A stretch of DNA of 64,000 nt from Euleptes europaea (taxonomy: Eukaryota > Chordata > Lepidosauria > Squamata > Sphaerodactylidae). Below the pieces are notes generated by a model. The model was not told the origin of the DNA. It ran no database searches and saw only the letters and a list, made by a program, of their open reading frames with translations. Both the position numbers and the translations under genes were made by a program. Shown here piece by piece: positions 1-11,075 of the stretch. The DNA lies in contig NC_079312.1 in assembly GCF_029931775.1 (NCBI RefSeq), forward strand, positions 16,871,821 to 16,935,820, given 5' to 3'. Numbering within the stretch: position 1 is the first letter of the stretch; every line of letters begins with the position of its first letter.

Positions 1-240
1 GCAGCTTTGAGTCCCCATGGGGGAGAAAGGCGGGGTATAATTGTGATAAAGTTTACTGTCTGTGGCCGAAGGCCATCACAGTCCACCATACAAAACATTA
101 AAATAACATAAAATAACATTAAAATAACTTTAGAACGGTCTCACACACAAGAAACTAATATTTAAATATGTCACGTTCCCTGATTAGAAACAGCTTTAGC
201 TCAAAGGTGGGGTATAAATAAAGTAAGTAAATAATTTTCA
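1..240 (+). repeat. Fragmentary CORE-SINE tails
   Basis: Two short pieces of the 3' tail of a CORE/MIR-like SINE are visible, at about 1-47 and 195-235. They are recognised by the phrase gggagaaaggcggggtataa and its variant, which recurs at the end of full copies elsewhere in the window. The AT-rich DNA between them shows no gene. Confidence 0.55.
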
Positions 241-595
241 TGAGAACACAGTGGGTTAACTACAGTTAAAAATTGGAAGAAAACTGATTAACCTGGGATG
301 TCTGGAATCTCCATTGCAAGGCTTATTTCACACAGAAAGGCATGAGCAGCCAGACTGTCCACTAGTGTGTAATCAGCCCGGGGGTGGGGGTGGCTATAAC
401 TGGATGCCACACAGCTTGCCTGGCCCATTAGAAGCCTCTGCACAACTTGCATGACTTAGCCAAGTCTGGCAGTGCCTTCCACACAACTCACTTGAGCAAC
501 CTGTACCATATAACTTTGGTACCTTGGTCAGACTTTTCCTACGAAGAAGGTTTTATGCAGAGGGAAGGAAGGAAAATTGTGTGTCATGCTTGAAG
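241..595 (+). other. Conserved flank upstream of finger exon A
   Basis: No gene is seen. The block is shared, by eye, with the DNA upstream of finger exons B (about 17310-17600), D (about 44830-45180) and E (minus strand, about 57710-57960). It is therefore ancestral intron sequence of the duplicated gene module. Confidence 0.6.
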
Positions 596-800
596 TGTTC
601 GATTAGGATCTGCAAGATCCAGGCTCAAATGCCCACTGTGCCATGGAAGATTACTGGGTGATCTTGAGCCAGCCACACGCTCTCAGCCTAAGTAACCTAT
701 CGTGGTTGTTGTGAGGATGACATGATGGAGAGGAGAATGATGTAAGTTGCTTCGGGTCCCTATTGGGCAAAAAGGTGGAGTATAAATTAAGATACGGAAT
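596..800 (+). mobile_element. CORE/MIR-like SINE
   Basis: A tRNA-like B-box region (gctcaaatgcccactgtgcc) is followed by the CORE-type stretch with tctcagcc and ggttgttgtgagg and an L2-like tail ending ggtggagtataaatta. The family is judged from resemblance to MIR. The copy is diverged and lacks a clear A box. Confidence 0.65.
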
Positions 801-1061
801 GATAAATAAAGCTGAAGACCGGGCAAACGGACAAAAGAAAGGTTGGTTGTTAAGTGGAGAGAAAGCAAGGAAAGGGAAGAGGATATGGAGGCTGCTTGGA
901 GGAGGGAAAGAGGAAATAATGTGGGGGAGGGGATACAGGAGGAAAAGTAGTGACCCCAGAAGTCCTTGTGTGTTCCCTGCTTGTAAATTTGATCCTTAGC
1001 TGCTTTCTGTCGGGAAGGGAAGAACTGTGACTATGTTCTTCATTACTTTTCTCCCAAATAG

Positions 1062-2899
1062 GTGCTGAGCAGGTAAAAGAGAAGGAGAAGTCTCTGCCAG
1101 CAGAAAATGCTTCAGTGGTGACCCCAAAAGGGACAGCATTGCAGGGGGTCAAAGAAGGAACTTCCCAGGATCGAAAGGAAGGTGGACAGTATGAGACTTT
1201 GGGACGACCAGGGAGGTCCCAACGAAAACGTTCTCAGAAGAAAGCTGGTCTTTGTGTGGTAAGCCACGACGACCTCTATGAAGAAAGAGTCCAAGAGGGG
1301 AGTCGCAAAGATGGGACTCAGAAGCCACTTCAAGATCAGGCAAGAACCTCCTCCCTTAACACCAGCAAGATAACCCATGCAGCAGCAAAACAGTTTCAAT
1401 TCTCAAACTGTGGGAGAAGCTTCCAGCATTGCGGTCCACTCGTTATACACGAGCGAACCCACACAGGGGAGAAACCCTATGCATGTTCAGTCTGTGGGAA
1501 AGGTTTCAGCTGCAGATCAAACCTTTCTAGCCATCAGAGGGTGCACACAGGAGAAAGACCCTATAAATGTTCTGATTGTGGGAAACGTTTTAAAGCTGCT
1601 TCAGACCTCAAAGGTCACAAAAAGGTCCACACTGGAGAGAAACCATACCCATGTCCAGAGTGTGGGAAAAGGTTTGGTGATAAGGGGCATCTTCTTAGAC
1701 ATGAGAAAACGCACACTCAAGTGAAACCATTCAAATGCTCACACTGTGGAAAGGGCTTCAGAGAGCGAGAGCACCTTATTGTTCATGAGAGAATCCACAC
1801 TGGAGACAAACCTTATAAATGCTCAGACTGTGGGAGAAGCTTCAATTGCCTGTCAAATTTCAATAGGCACAAGAAAATCCACGGAGGAGAGAAACTGCAT
1901 AAGTGTTCAGATTGTGGGAAAAGCTGCAGGAATAAGGCTGACCTTACACTGCATAAGAGAATTCACACTGGTGAGAAACCTTACCACTGCACAGAGTGTG
2001 GGGAAAACTTTCGGAGCAGCTCAAACTTTATAATGCATAAGAGAACCCACCGAGAAGACAAACCATACGAGTGCCTGGAATGTGGCAAACGTTTCCGTCA
2101 TAGGGTTTCTCATATTAACCATGAGCAGAGAATGCATAAATACCGGTGCTCAGGTTGTGGGGAAAGTTTCAGTCAAAGTTCAGCCCTTCAACGTCATACA
2201 ACTAAACACACAGGAGAGAAACCATTTAGGTGCTCACATTGTGGGAAAGGCTTTGATCAGAGAAAAATACTGACTCTGCACGAGAGAATCCACACAAGAG
2301 AGAAAGTGTTCAGTTGTCTAGAATGTGGGAAAGGATTTATAACAAAACCTAAACTTATTCGACATGAGAGAGTCCACACTGGAGAGAAACCATACTCTTG
2401 TTCAGAGTGTGAGAAGAGTTTCAGCGAAAAATCAAGCCTCCGTCAACATATGAGAGTCCACACAGGAGAGAAACCGTACGAATGCTCACTCTGCGGGAAG
2501 AGATTCAGGCAGAGATCGCATTTTGTTGCGCATGAGAAATTCCACCCTGGAAAGGAATCCTATGAGTGTTCAGAGTGTGGGAAAAGCTTCAACAATTCCT
2601 TAAGTTTGCTGAGACATCAGAAGATCCACATGGGTGAAACCCCCTATAAATGCTTGGAATGTGGGAAAAGCTTTGCCTCAAAGCGCAGTCAAGAGCGACA
2701 TCAAAGAATCCACACAGGAGAGAAGCCATATCAGTGTCGGGATTGTGGGAAGAGGTTCCGTTTCAAAGCAAACCTGCGGACACATGAAAAAGGACACACT
2801 GGAGAGAAGCCATTTAAATGCATGGAGTGCGGCAAAAGCTATTTTAGTAGTTCAGGCCTCATTAACCACCATAAAATCCACGCAGGAGAAAACATCTAA
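1062..2899 (+). CDS. Gene A: C2H2 zinc-finger exon (18 fingers), 5' exons outside window
   Basis: This is the 3' coding exon of a KRAB-type zinc-finger gene, predicted to encode a nuclear DNA-binding repressor. The acceptor AG is at 1060-1061 and the reading frame is open from the splice site (phase 1; first residues AEQVKEKEKS), so no internal methionine is needed. A spacer of about 110 residues ends near AAKQFQFSNC. Eighteen C2H2 units of 28 residues follow, joined by TGEKP-type linkers. Finger 1 has lost its first zinc cysteine (FQFSNC against FQCSNC in paralogues). Finger 7 has Cys in place of the core Phe (CGKSC). Finger 9 uses an HX4H spacing and joins finger 10 through a short linker. 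Compared with gene C, a 2-nt deletion near 2888 gives an early stop, so the last finger is lost. The KRAB exons should lie upstream of base 1. Confidence 0.93.
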
Positions 2900-3117
2900 A
2901 TGCTCAGATGAGGGGTAAGGTTCCAGAAAGATGACTTACCTGCTCCAGTGTGAGAGAGTCCACACAATGGACTCAGTGCACAGTGTGAGAAGGAGTTTGC
3001 CAAGAAAGAACATCTGTCTGCACATGAGAAAACACAGAGACAATAAGGGAAGCATTAGAAAAATAGTCGGAAAGGGAATCTTTGCTGGAGATCATAGATA
3101 ATTATGGGTTGAAGAGT
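2900..3117 (+). pseudogene. Decayed terminal finger and 3' end of gene A
   Basis: Past the early stop, the sequence still resembles the final spacer and nineteenth finger of gene C (agtgtgagaaggagtttgcc, then cacatgagaaaacacagaga), but out of frame and eroded. It probably now serves as 3' UTR. Confidence 0.75.
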
Positions 3118-3630
3118 CTGTTGAACACATGAATTTGCCTTATACTGAATCAGACCCTTGGTCCATCAAAGTCAGTATTGTCTACTCAGACCAGCAGCAG
3201 TTCTCCAGGGTCTCACAGGCAGAGGTCTTTCACATCACCTACTTGCCTAGTCCCTTTAACTCACTGGTTCCCAACCAGGGGTCCGTGGACCCCCAGGGGT
3301 CTGCGAGAACTAAATTAAGGTCCGTGAAACAAAGTTATAAACCCATAATAAATTAATATTTTCAATTAAATGTTCTCTATTATAAAATATATATATTCAA
3401 ATATTATTCTAAGTTTAATGTTTAACTAACAGTTATGATTAAAGTTTATTTTCAAATTCTCAGAATTTTTATTATGAACCTTGGGGTCCCTGCACCGAAC
3501 AAAAAAGTCCTAGTGGTCCCTGGTCAAAAAAAGGTTGGGAACCACTGCTTTAATTGGAGATGCCAGGGATTGAACTTGGGATCTTCTGCATGCCAAGCAG
3601 ATGCTGTACCACTGAGCCACAGCCCAACTC
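3118..3630 (-). mobile_element. tRNA-derived squamate SINE, split by a hAT MITE
   Basis: Read on the minus strand, the head carries an A-box-like run (gctgtggctcagtggtacag) and a B box (gttcaatccctgg). The body ends in the phrase complementary to cttatactgaatcagaccct. The same SINE lies 3' of finger exons C, D and the remnant at 55 kb, so it predates those duplications. A MITE (3262-3547) interrupts it. Confidence 0.8.
3262..3547. mobile_element. hAT-type MITE with 8-bp target repeats
   Basis: The 14-15-bp terminal inverted repeats are near perfect (cactggttcccaacc and ggttgggaaccactg). The flanking 8-bp copies ctttaact and ctttaatt differ at one base. The interior is AT-rich and non-coding. 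It is inserted into the SINE at 3118-3630, so it is younger than that SINE, and it is absent from the paralogous SINEs at 34.4 and 48.1 kb. Confidence 0.85.
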
Positions 3631-3856
3631 AGTTTTCTTCGACAACAGGGCTGATATTCTCTTCTTAATTCCTATGGGCCTATCCCAGCTTCCTTTGTTC
3701 ACCAACCCCATAGCTTTCTGTGCCCACCCCAATATTATTTTGTAGGCGCTCTGCCCCTCTGCATGCTCCATGGGCTAATCCCCAAAGCAGAGTATTTTAA
3801 ATATATTTTGTTTGACAAAACGCACACACAAAAACTATTCTGTCAAAGAAATCAAC
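3631..3856 (+). other. Gene A 3' flank
   Basis: No gene is seen. The block is shared with the 3' flanks of genes C (about 34645-34890) and D (about 48295-48510). Confidence 0.6.
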
Positions 3857-3871
3857 CAGAACTGTAGCATT

Positions 3872-4109
3872 GGTTCTCATAGGTTATCCAGGATGTGTAA
3901 CCGTGGTCTTGGTATTTTCTTTCCTGACGTTTCGCCAGCAGCTGTGGCCGGCATCTTCAGAGGAGTAACACATTGTGTTACTCCTCTGAAGATGCCGGCC
4001 ACAGCTGCTGGCGAAACGTCAGGAAAGAAAATACCAAGACCACGGTTACACAGCCCGGATAACCTACGAGAATCAATGAACTCTGACCGTGAAAGCCTTC
4101 GACAATATT
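3872..4109 (+). mobile_element. Penelope-like element fragment: inverted pLTR pair with tail
   Basis: Two arms of about 101 bp (3872-3972 and 3974-4074) are almost perfect reverse complements around a one-base centre. A tail of about 35 bp (4075-4109) follows on the right only. The whole is bounded by a 15-bp target repeat, cagaactgtagcatt, at 3857-3871 and 4110-4124. The paralogous flanks of genes C (about 34868) and D (about 48497) are uninterrupted at this site. Inverted pLTR copies, a short one-sided tail and hammerhead motifs are known hallmarks of Penelope-like elements. No reverse transcriptase is present. Confidence 0.75.
3982..4024 (+). ncRNA. Hammerhead ribozyme-like fold (right arm; mirror copy on minus strand at 3922-3964)
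   Basis: The invariant core CTGAAGA (CUGANGA) lies at 3986-3992. Stem II pairs 3994-3999 (gccggc) with 4007-4012 (gctggc), with one G-U pair and a seven-base loop. GAAA is at 4013-4016. A minimal two-base-pair stem III (AC/GU) comes next, then the cleavage base C at 4020. Stem I pairs tcct (3982-3985) with agga (4021-4024). The very short stem III matches the minimal hammerheads described in Penelope-like elements, which are thought to act as dimers. Activity is not shown. Confidence 0.7.
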
Positions 4110-4124
4110 CAGAACTGTAGCATT

Positions 4125-4744
4125 TGGATTTTAATTAGTTTTTGTTAAGAAATTTAGACAAATACTACATATTTTAGGTATATAACGTAATGTAACTATT
4201 TTCTATGTGTATATGGTGAAGAATCATAACTTAACAACAAATGAATTAAATGACAAATGTTAAATAGCAGTAAATTAGGGAAATTAAAGAGCATGATCTT
4301 TATGGTCGCAAGGCTTTGTTATATACCACATTGATAGTCCTACCATGAAGTGCTAAAATAAATAGTTTTCTTCCGTCATCTTTACTTGAACTTCCCACAT
4401 AAAATTCTCTGTGAGCAAAGCAAAGGTCCCGAGAATCAAGACAACTATATTTTAATGATTATACTGGAGATTTTTAGACCAGTGTGTAGTCTAAAGCTTC
4501 TAACGCAGCCTTGTGAGACACAGTGCACTCATCCCACACTATTTAGTGTTATTTTGTGTATTTAATGGAAGTTTGATTACTGAAAGAGCCTTTTTGCCTC
4601 TTGCCGAAAGCATCACAGCAATACCTGATGAAGCAGCAGCCAGAATGATCATCCTTTTTTGGCAAGCTGTAGCCAAAAGCAGATTAAGAGATGTCTTTCC
4701 TGGTCCCCCGCAGCAGCATCTGTGAAAACTGTGGAACCCACTGA
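4125..4744 (+). other. Gene A 3' flank, AT-rich
   Basis: No gene is seen. It is shared in part with the DNA 3' of gene C (about 34890-35345), and the piece around 4490-4740 also recurs near 49260-49376 and, inverted, near 54250-54440. Confidence 0.6.
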
Positions 4745-6065
4745 TTACTAAGAGCCAGCATAGGTTTCTCAAGAAGTCATGTCAGACTAATCTTATCTCC
4801 TTTTTTTGGAGAAAGTTACTACCTTGCTGGATCAGGGGAATGCAGTAGACATAGTTTATCTAGATTTCAGTAAGGCTTTTGATAAGGTTCCCATAATATT
4901 CTTGTTGACAAATTAGGAAAATGTGATTTAGATCCTGTTACTGTTAGGTGGATCTGTAATTGGTTGACAGATCGCACCCAAAGATGGAACCCAAATGGTT
5001 CCTCATCTACTTGGAGAGGAGTGACTAGCAGAGTGCCTCAGGGATCTGTCCTGGGCCTTGTGTTGTTCAATATCTTTATAAATGATTTAGATGAAGGAAT
5101 AGAGGGGATGCTTATTAAATTTGCAGATAATACTAAATTGGGACGGGTAGCAAATATGGTAGAAGACAGAGCCAGGATGCAGGATGATCTTGACAGGCTG
5201 GAGAATTGGGCTAAACCCAATAAAATGCATGTCAACAGAGATAAATGTAAAGTTCTGCATTTAGGTAGGAAAAATCAAAGGCATAATTATAGGATGGGGG
5301 AGATTTGTCTCAGCAGTAGTGTGTGCGAAAAGGCTCTTGGGGTCTTAGTAGACCAAACACTGAACATGAGTCAGCAGTGTGATGCAGTAGCTAAAAAGGC
5401 AAATGCGATCTTGGGCTGCATCAACAAAAGTATAGTGTTCAGATCACATGAAGTGATGGTATTGCTTTAATCTGCTCTGGTTAGACTTACCTAGAGTATT
5501 GTGTTGTTTTGGGCACCACAATTTAAGAAAGATGTGGACAAGCTACAACATGTCTAGAGGAGGGCAACAAAGATGGTGAGGGGTCTGGAGACCATCCTAT
5601 GAGGAGAGGTTGAAGGAGCTGGGTATGTTTAGCCTGAAGAGGAGAAGACTGAGAGGGGATAAGATAACCATCTTCAAGTACTTGAAGGGATGTCATATAG
5701 AGGATGGTACCATTTCTGTTGCCTCAAAAGGTCAGACCAGTACCAACGGGTTAAAATCAAAAGAGTTTCCATCTAGACATTAGAAAGAATTTTCTAACAG
5801 AGCGGTTCCTCAGTGGAACACGCTTCCTTGGGAGGTGGTGGGCTCTCCTTCCCTGGAGGTTTTAAAGCAGAGGCTAGATGGCCATCTGTCAGCATTGCTG
5901 ATTCTGTGACCTTAGGCAGTTCATGAGAGGGAGGGCATCTTGGCCATCTTCTGGGCATGGAGTAGGGGCTGCTGGGTATGTGTGTGTGGGGGGGAGGTAG
6001 TTGTGAAATTCCTGCATTGTGCAGGGGGTTGGACTAGATGACCCTGGTGGTCCCTTCCAATTCTA
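4745..6065 (+). mobile_element. CR1 LINE, 3' part
   Basis: This is the C-terminal half of a CR1 reverse transcriptase: the frame 4964-5470 contains [19 protein letters not shown] and, in place of the catalytic FADD, FADN (diverged). It continues into the CR1 3' UTR with ggttggactagatgaccctg and ends at the attctatgat tail. It is truncated at the 5' end and interrupted by stops, so it is a dead copy. Related CR1 pieces lie 3' of B, C and E. Confidence 0.88.
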
Positions 6066-6151
6066 TGATGTGGTGAGGGCTGCCAACATGGAAGGCCGTG
6101 AAATGGGAGTGGAGAAATCCATGGAGGGCAGGGCTCTCAGTGGTTACTAAT
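6066..6151 (+). mobile_element. CR1 3' end, left half of a copy split by the chromovirus
   Basis: The phrase gatgtggtgagggctgccaa and its continuation are standard CR1 3' sequence. The copy resumes at 10874. Uninterrupted paralogues lie at about 36960-37200 and on the minus strand at about 53950-54220. Confidence 0.8.
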
Positions 6152-6632
6152 TGTCAGACTTCAGTACCTCGTTGCATCTCAGTAATAGTAAACTTCACTC
6201 CATACGTTGCAGAGAGTTTAAAGTTTTATTTAAGAAAGCAAACGGGTTCAGTAGGTCTATACAAACTTAAGGTCACAATACAGATGGGGGAAATACTGGT
6301 TGTCTTTATAGGGGACATGCAATAGGATTGATTACACTAATGTCAGAACACAAAAGGCTGAGGTGCAGCGGAGCTGTCTTGGATGGGAAGGATACAAGTT
6401 TACAATAAGGAGGTGTTTGCCGGAGATTACCCATTAGACACATACTTGTGAAATTGACTAGTAAATGACCGGGCGATCTCTCGGCTCTCAGGCATTGTTC
6501 CGCGGCCCCAGAGGCTTAACAGCGGAACTCTATTGAAACGCTGATGTCGAGCGGGTGAAACAAAGGGCACGGGGGGGGGGGAGCTACACGGAGCCTGCTT
6601 ATCCGGGGCTTGACTGGACGCCCTCGCTGACA
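6152..6632 (-). repeat. Chromovirus 3' LTR
   Basis: It begins tgtcag and ends ctgaca on the plus strand. On the element strand it carries a TATA-like box (ccctataaag) and a polyadenylation signal (aataaa) near the R/U5 side. It matches the LTR at 10392-10873. Confidence 0.9.
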
Positions 6633-7363
6633 CTCCGCCTCCCCAAAGACCCCTCCTTGGGGTTTCTCAGTTTGGCGGGGTAATGCCGATGGAATTCCGC
6701 TACCAGGTTGGGGGCTTTTACGTGCACAGCGGACACCCACTCATCGTGGCTGGAGTTCAGATGTTTCCAATGCACAAGATACTCCAGCTGGCCCCGCCGC
6801 ACCCGAGAATCTAACACCTTGGAGATCTCAAAGTGCTGTTCCCCTTGCACCATAATTGGGGTCGCAGCTGCTGGTTCCGGGTGCCATTCAGGGGCCAGTA
6901 CAAAGGGTTTTAACAGACTCACATGGAATACTGGGTGCACCCCCTGTAAGGTTTTTGGCAGTTCCAACTCCACAGTAACCTCATTGATAACCTGGGAGAT
7001 TGGGAACAGCCCCACAAATTTTTGACTCAGTTTCTTGCACAGACGTAAAGACCTGAAATTTTTGGTGGAAAGGTATACCTTCCCTCCGACCTTTAATTCC
7101 CATTGGGGCGCCCTGTGTTTGTCTGCCTGCGTCTTGTATCTCTCCTTCGCCTGCTCCAAATTTTTTATAAGCCAGGGCCAAGTGTTCCTCACTGTGTTGG
7201 CCCATACTGACACCTCGGGGGGGGGGGGTCGCCACTCAGCGGGAGGGGTACGGCTCCTAAGGGCCCGAATTCCATTCCATAGACCGCTTTGAAAGGGCTT
7301 ATACCAGTAGCAGAGTGTACCGAGTTATTATAGGCATATTCCGCCAATGGCAGCAGGTCGACC

Positions 7364-8684
7364 TGAAGTGGGTCGTGCTGTTCAGATGACAGGCTCTTAG
7401 AATGTTTCACTTACTGAGAAGTGAAGGTATCTTATTCAGCCAGTCATTGATTAAGCAGGACTCAACAACTTTACTTACTTTTAAAAAGCAAGTCTTTTTA
7501 TTGATAAAAATGCAGATTATCAAGTCTTTAACACTTCTATAAAATGCAGATTATCAAGTCTTTAACACTTCTACAAAAACTCTTATAAAAATACAATGTA
7601 TGTATGTACAATATATGCAGTAAAAGCAAGCAAGTCTTACATACTATTCAGTTTCAAAATCCAACTTCTAAAATATAACAGTCAAATTATTCTGATTCAG
7701 TTCCAAGTATCTAATTCACAAAGTCTAGAGTAAAGTATTTAAACCATACATATCATTCAGCCTTTTCTGAGAGCCTTTTGGAAGGTTCTAAATCTCTGGG
7801 CTAACTGTAGCTGTATTTACACTGTTTCTAGACTCATTAAGAGTGAAGAGAAATCTTTTATCCCCACTTTCTTATCCATCAAGAGGGATACCTTTTATTC
7901 CCTCTGTCAGATATGATGAGCAGTTCAGTAATGTTTTAGTAGCAGCTGCTCAGCTCTCCACGACCATATATGGGCTTCCTTTCCTTTCAGTCTATTTTGC
8001 TTAAAGTATAAACACTTATTTCTGAGTTTCATGATCACATTATATGCATAATTTTTACACCATCCTCTTTGTTAGGACAATACACATTAAATGAGACTAC
8101 TTAGAAATATGTAGCACAACATTTAACTATATAACTCATAAAACACAATTATAATTTACATTTATCACTTGCAAAGTGACATTGTTTACATTGGTCAGTT
8201 GCATAGCCTTGAGTGAGATTACAGAAGAGCAAGAAAGCATATTATTCATATCTTTGAGAGAACTTTAATGCCTTTAAGCTATAAAAAGCAAAGTTTAAGC
8301 TATTAATGCACTCTTAGTACATTAAGATATCTTGAGACCTTGAGAAGGGCAAAAGTGTTCTGCTTTTGAGATTCTGACAGCTGGCAGCTGAATCAGAAAG
8401 GTGATTTTGGTTACATCTTATTGATAGATAAGGAAAGGTGCTCTGCTCTTCCCCTTCAAGGACAAGACCAGAGTGACATAATTAGTTAGCTTCTTGATAG
8501 AGCTGACCTTGAGAGAATTCTGTCAGCATTTTGTAAGCTGACAGGCTTTTCATTACACATTACACAAACTTCTGCAGTATGTGGCTCAGTTTGCATGTTA
8601 TGTTCAAGCTCTACATATGGAATTACATGGAATTAATTCTGCACATGTTCACAAAATACCATGATTATGTCAGAGACCGTGACA
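7364..8684 (-). mobile_element. Nested solo LTR (family unknown)
   Basis: A 1,321-bp AT-rich block interrupts the integrase region. On the minus strand it runs from tgtcacgg to cccacttca, giving TG...CA ends, and it has an aataaa signal near its 3' end. A 4-bp target repeat, gacc on the plus strand, flanks it (7360-7363 and 8685-8688). A short tandem repeat of about 37 bp lies near 7510-7580. No coding domain is seen, so a solo LTR is the simplest reading. Confidence 0.6.
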
Positions 8685-10391
8685 GACCCAATTGTCCTGG
8701 TGGTAATTTACAAAACAGTGCATGCAACACTCTACTACAGCTTTAACCCTTTCGGTCTGCCCATCTGTCTGTGGGTGATAGGCCAAAGACAAACCCTGTT
8801 GCACACTCACAAGTCCTAAAAATGCTTTCCAAAACTTTGACACGAAAACGGACCCCCTGTCACTCATGACCTTCTGCGGAAAGCTGTGTAATCTGAAGAT
8901 CTGGTGCACAAATAAGCGAGCCAGTTTGTGTGCAGAGGGCATCCCCTCGCACAGAACGAGATGAACTTGCTTTGAGAAGAGATCTGTGCCGTAAGGGCAT
9001 GCTTAATAGCCATGGCTTCCTTTCCCCCAATCGGCCAGTTTAGCTCCGGGCCGGAGAATTTCCTTAAAATTTCCATGAAATGGCCCATCCTCCCACACTG
9101 GAGACATGCTCCTTCCTTGAAACGGCGTGCCCTGTCCAGGCTGAAGGCCCCTTGGTTCCTTCTGTCTCGCCGCAGTTCAGCTGCAGTGCCCCCTTTGGCG
9201 GGAGCTGCAGGGGGTACCTTTGACGGGCTATCCTTGGAGAACTGGAGGGTTAGCTTGCGATTCTCCACCAAGGCCGCCAGTTTAATCCAGTCCTCTACCG
9301 ACTCTGGGTCTCCCAGGGTTAAACAGCCGTCCAGCACTTCCCAACGCAGTCGTTCGCGGAAGTGCTGGACCTTGGTGGCTGCACTCCATGCCCTTATCTT
9401 GCAGGATAGCGATTGAAAGTCCTGGGCGTACTCACTTACTGAGTGGGCCCCCTGCTTCAAATGACGCATGGCAATCTTTGCCTTCTCCCCCCCTATGAGG
9501 GTCCTCGAAATGGGGTCGCAAAGCAGACATAAAGTCATTCAGGGACTTCAAGACCCTGGGCATAGTCTCTGCCACCGTCACTGCCCATTCCACTGCCTCC
9601 TTCTCTAGTAGGCTGATCACTTACTTGACCCGGGCTTCCTCCGAGGGAAAGGTCTCTCCTTGATCCTTCATGAAACCAGACACTTGGAGTAGGAAATGGG
9701 GTAGCTGTGTGCTGGATCCGTCGAAGAACACCTTCAGATCCCTGGCAGTAGGGCGCCTGGGTGGGGGCGCCTCCCTGCAGACGGGTGGTTCCGCGGCAGG
9801 TAGGGAGCTGGCTCGGGGTTGCTGCGAGGGCTGTCTGAGCTCTCTCACTACCCCCAAAAATGCAGTCAAATTCCTCTGCAGAGCGCACAGCTGTGCCTGC
9901 AGGTCCTGGTTCTGTAGGGTCAACGTCTGGTTCTGTTCATGTAGCAGGATAATTTCCTCCGTGGTGATGGCGGCTGGGGTGGTCATAGCATGGATGATTG
10001 AGGGTCCTTCCAACCATTCTCTAGGCACAACCTCTCGGTTCCACTCTTCCCCTTCACCGTACCAGGTGGTTAGCGGTCCCGGTAGAAACCGCCACATGGG
10101 TCCGATGCTGCCCGTTCGCTGGCCCCGACTCTCCGTCGCTGCTCTGCTTGCGTGGGCAAGGAGGTCCACATCGGCATCCCAGGGAAGTCGGTAAGCCTGG
10201 GCAGGCGCTGCTCCAGGGTCGTTTCTTCCAGACCAATATCGATAAGGAGGGTTGCCCCTCGTTCGTCGCTCTGGCGGAGGTCTTCCCCCATAAGGAGCGA
10301 CTGTGTGGATCGCGCAGACATACTAATACTAACTATTTACTAAACACAAAAATAAAAAAGAAAGCTAAGGAATTCTGAGATTCTGACCTAC

Positions 10392-10873
10392 TGTCAGACT
10401 TCAGTACCTCGTTGCATCTCAGTAATAGTAAACTTCACTCCAGACGTTGCAGAGAGTTTAAAGTTTTATTTAAGAAAGCAAACGGGTTCAGTAGGTCTAT
10501 ACAAACTTAAGGTCACAATACAGATGGGGGAAATACTGGTTGTCTTTATAGGGGACATACAATAGGATTGATTACACTAATGTCAGAACACAAAAGGCTG
10601 AGGTGCAGCGGAGCTGTCTTGGATGGGAAGGATACAAGTTTACAATAAGGAGGTGTTTGCCGGAGATTACCCATTAGACACATACTTGTGAAATTGACTA
10701 TTAAACGACCGGGCGATCTTTCGGCTCTCAGGCATTGTTCCGTGGCCCCAGAGGCTTCACAACGGAACTCTATGGAAACGCTGATGTCGAGCGGGTGAAA
10801 CAAAGGGCACGGGGGGGGGGGGAGCAACACGGAGCCTGCTTATCCGGGGCTCGACTGGACGCCCTCGCTGACA
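10392..10873 (-). repeat. Chromovirus 5' LTR
   Basis: This is the partner of the LTR at 6152-6632, with the same ends and near-identical sequence. The downstream target repeat ctaat is at 10874-10878. Confidence 0.9.
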
Positions 10874-11075
10874 CTAATCGTTAGGGAAATCTGCTCCCTC
10901 CAGTTCATATCACTTGCTGGGGAGGCCAGAGAGGTGGATGCTGTTGCAGCTTTCCTGCCTGTGGGCTTCTTAGAGGCAGCTGGTCGGCCACCATGTGAAC
11001 AGACTGCTGGACTTGATGGGCCTTTGGTCCGGCATTCAGTGTGGCTCCTCTTACATTCTTATACCACCTGCCGTG
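10874..11075 (+). mobile_element. CR1 3' end, right half of the split copy
   Basis: It continues the CR1 tail broken at 6151, with gtgggcttcttagaggcagc and ggacttgatgggcctttggt, as in other CR1 ends in the window. Confidence 0.8.

Larger units (their letters stand above)
6152..10873 (-). mobile_element. Ty3/Gypsy chromovirus, broken fossil copy
   Basis: This LTR retrotransposon lies on the minus strand, bounded by LTRs 6152-6632 and 10392-10873 and by the 5-bp target repeat ctaat (6147-6151, 10874-10878). Parts recognisable in order on the minus strand are a gag-like region with a CCHC knuckle (about 10.3-9.0 kb), integrase (HPQTDGQTER and later YAYNNS), and a chromodomain (LEYLVHWK) next to the 3' LTR. 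A polypurine stretch adjoins the 3' LTR. A separate solo LTR (7364-8684) is inserted within the integrase region. The copy is clearly broken, with several breaks and not all pol domains recognisable. The two LTRs differ at roughly a dozen sites by eye, suggesting a fairly recent insertion. Confidence 0.88.

Noticed and set aside
1400-2890. Regular 84-bp repeats resembling a CRISPR or satellite array
   Set aside because: The period is the 28-residue C2H2 finger unit in an open coding frame.
9012-10194. Plus-strand open frames over the chromovirus gag region
   Set aside because: They are antisense shadows of the gag-like region, which carries the CCHC knuckle on the minus strand.
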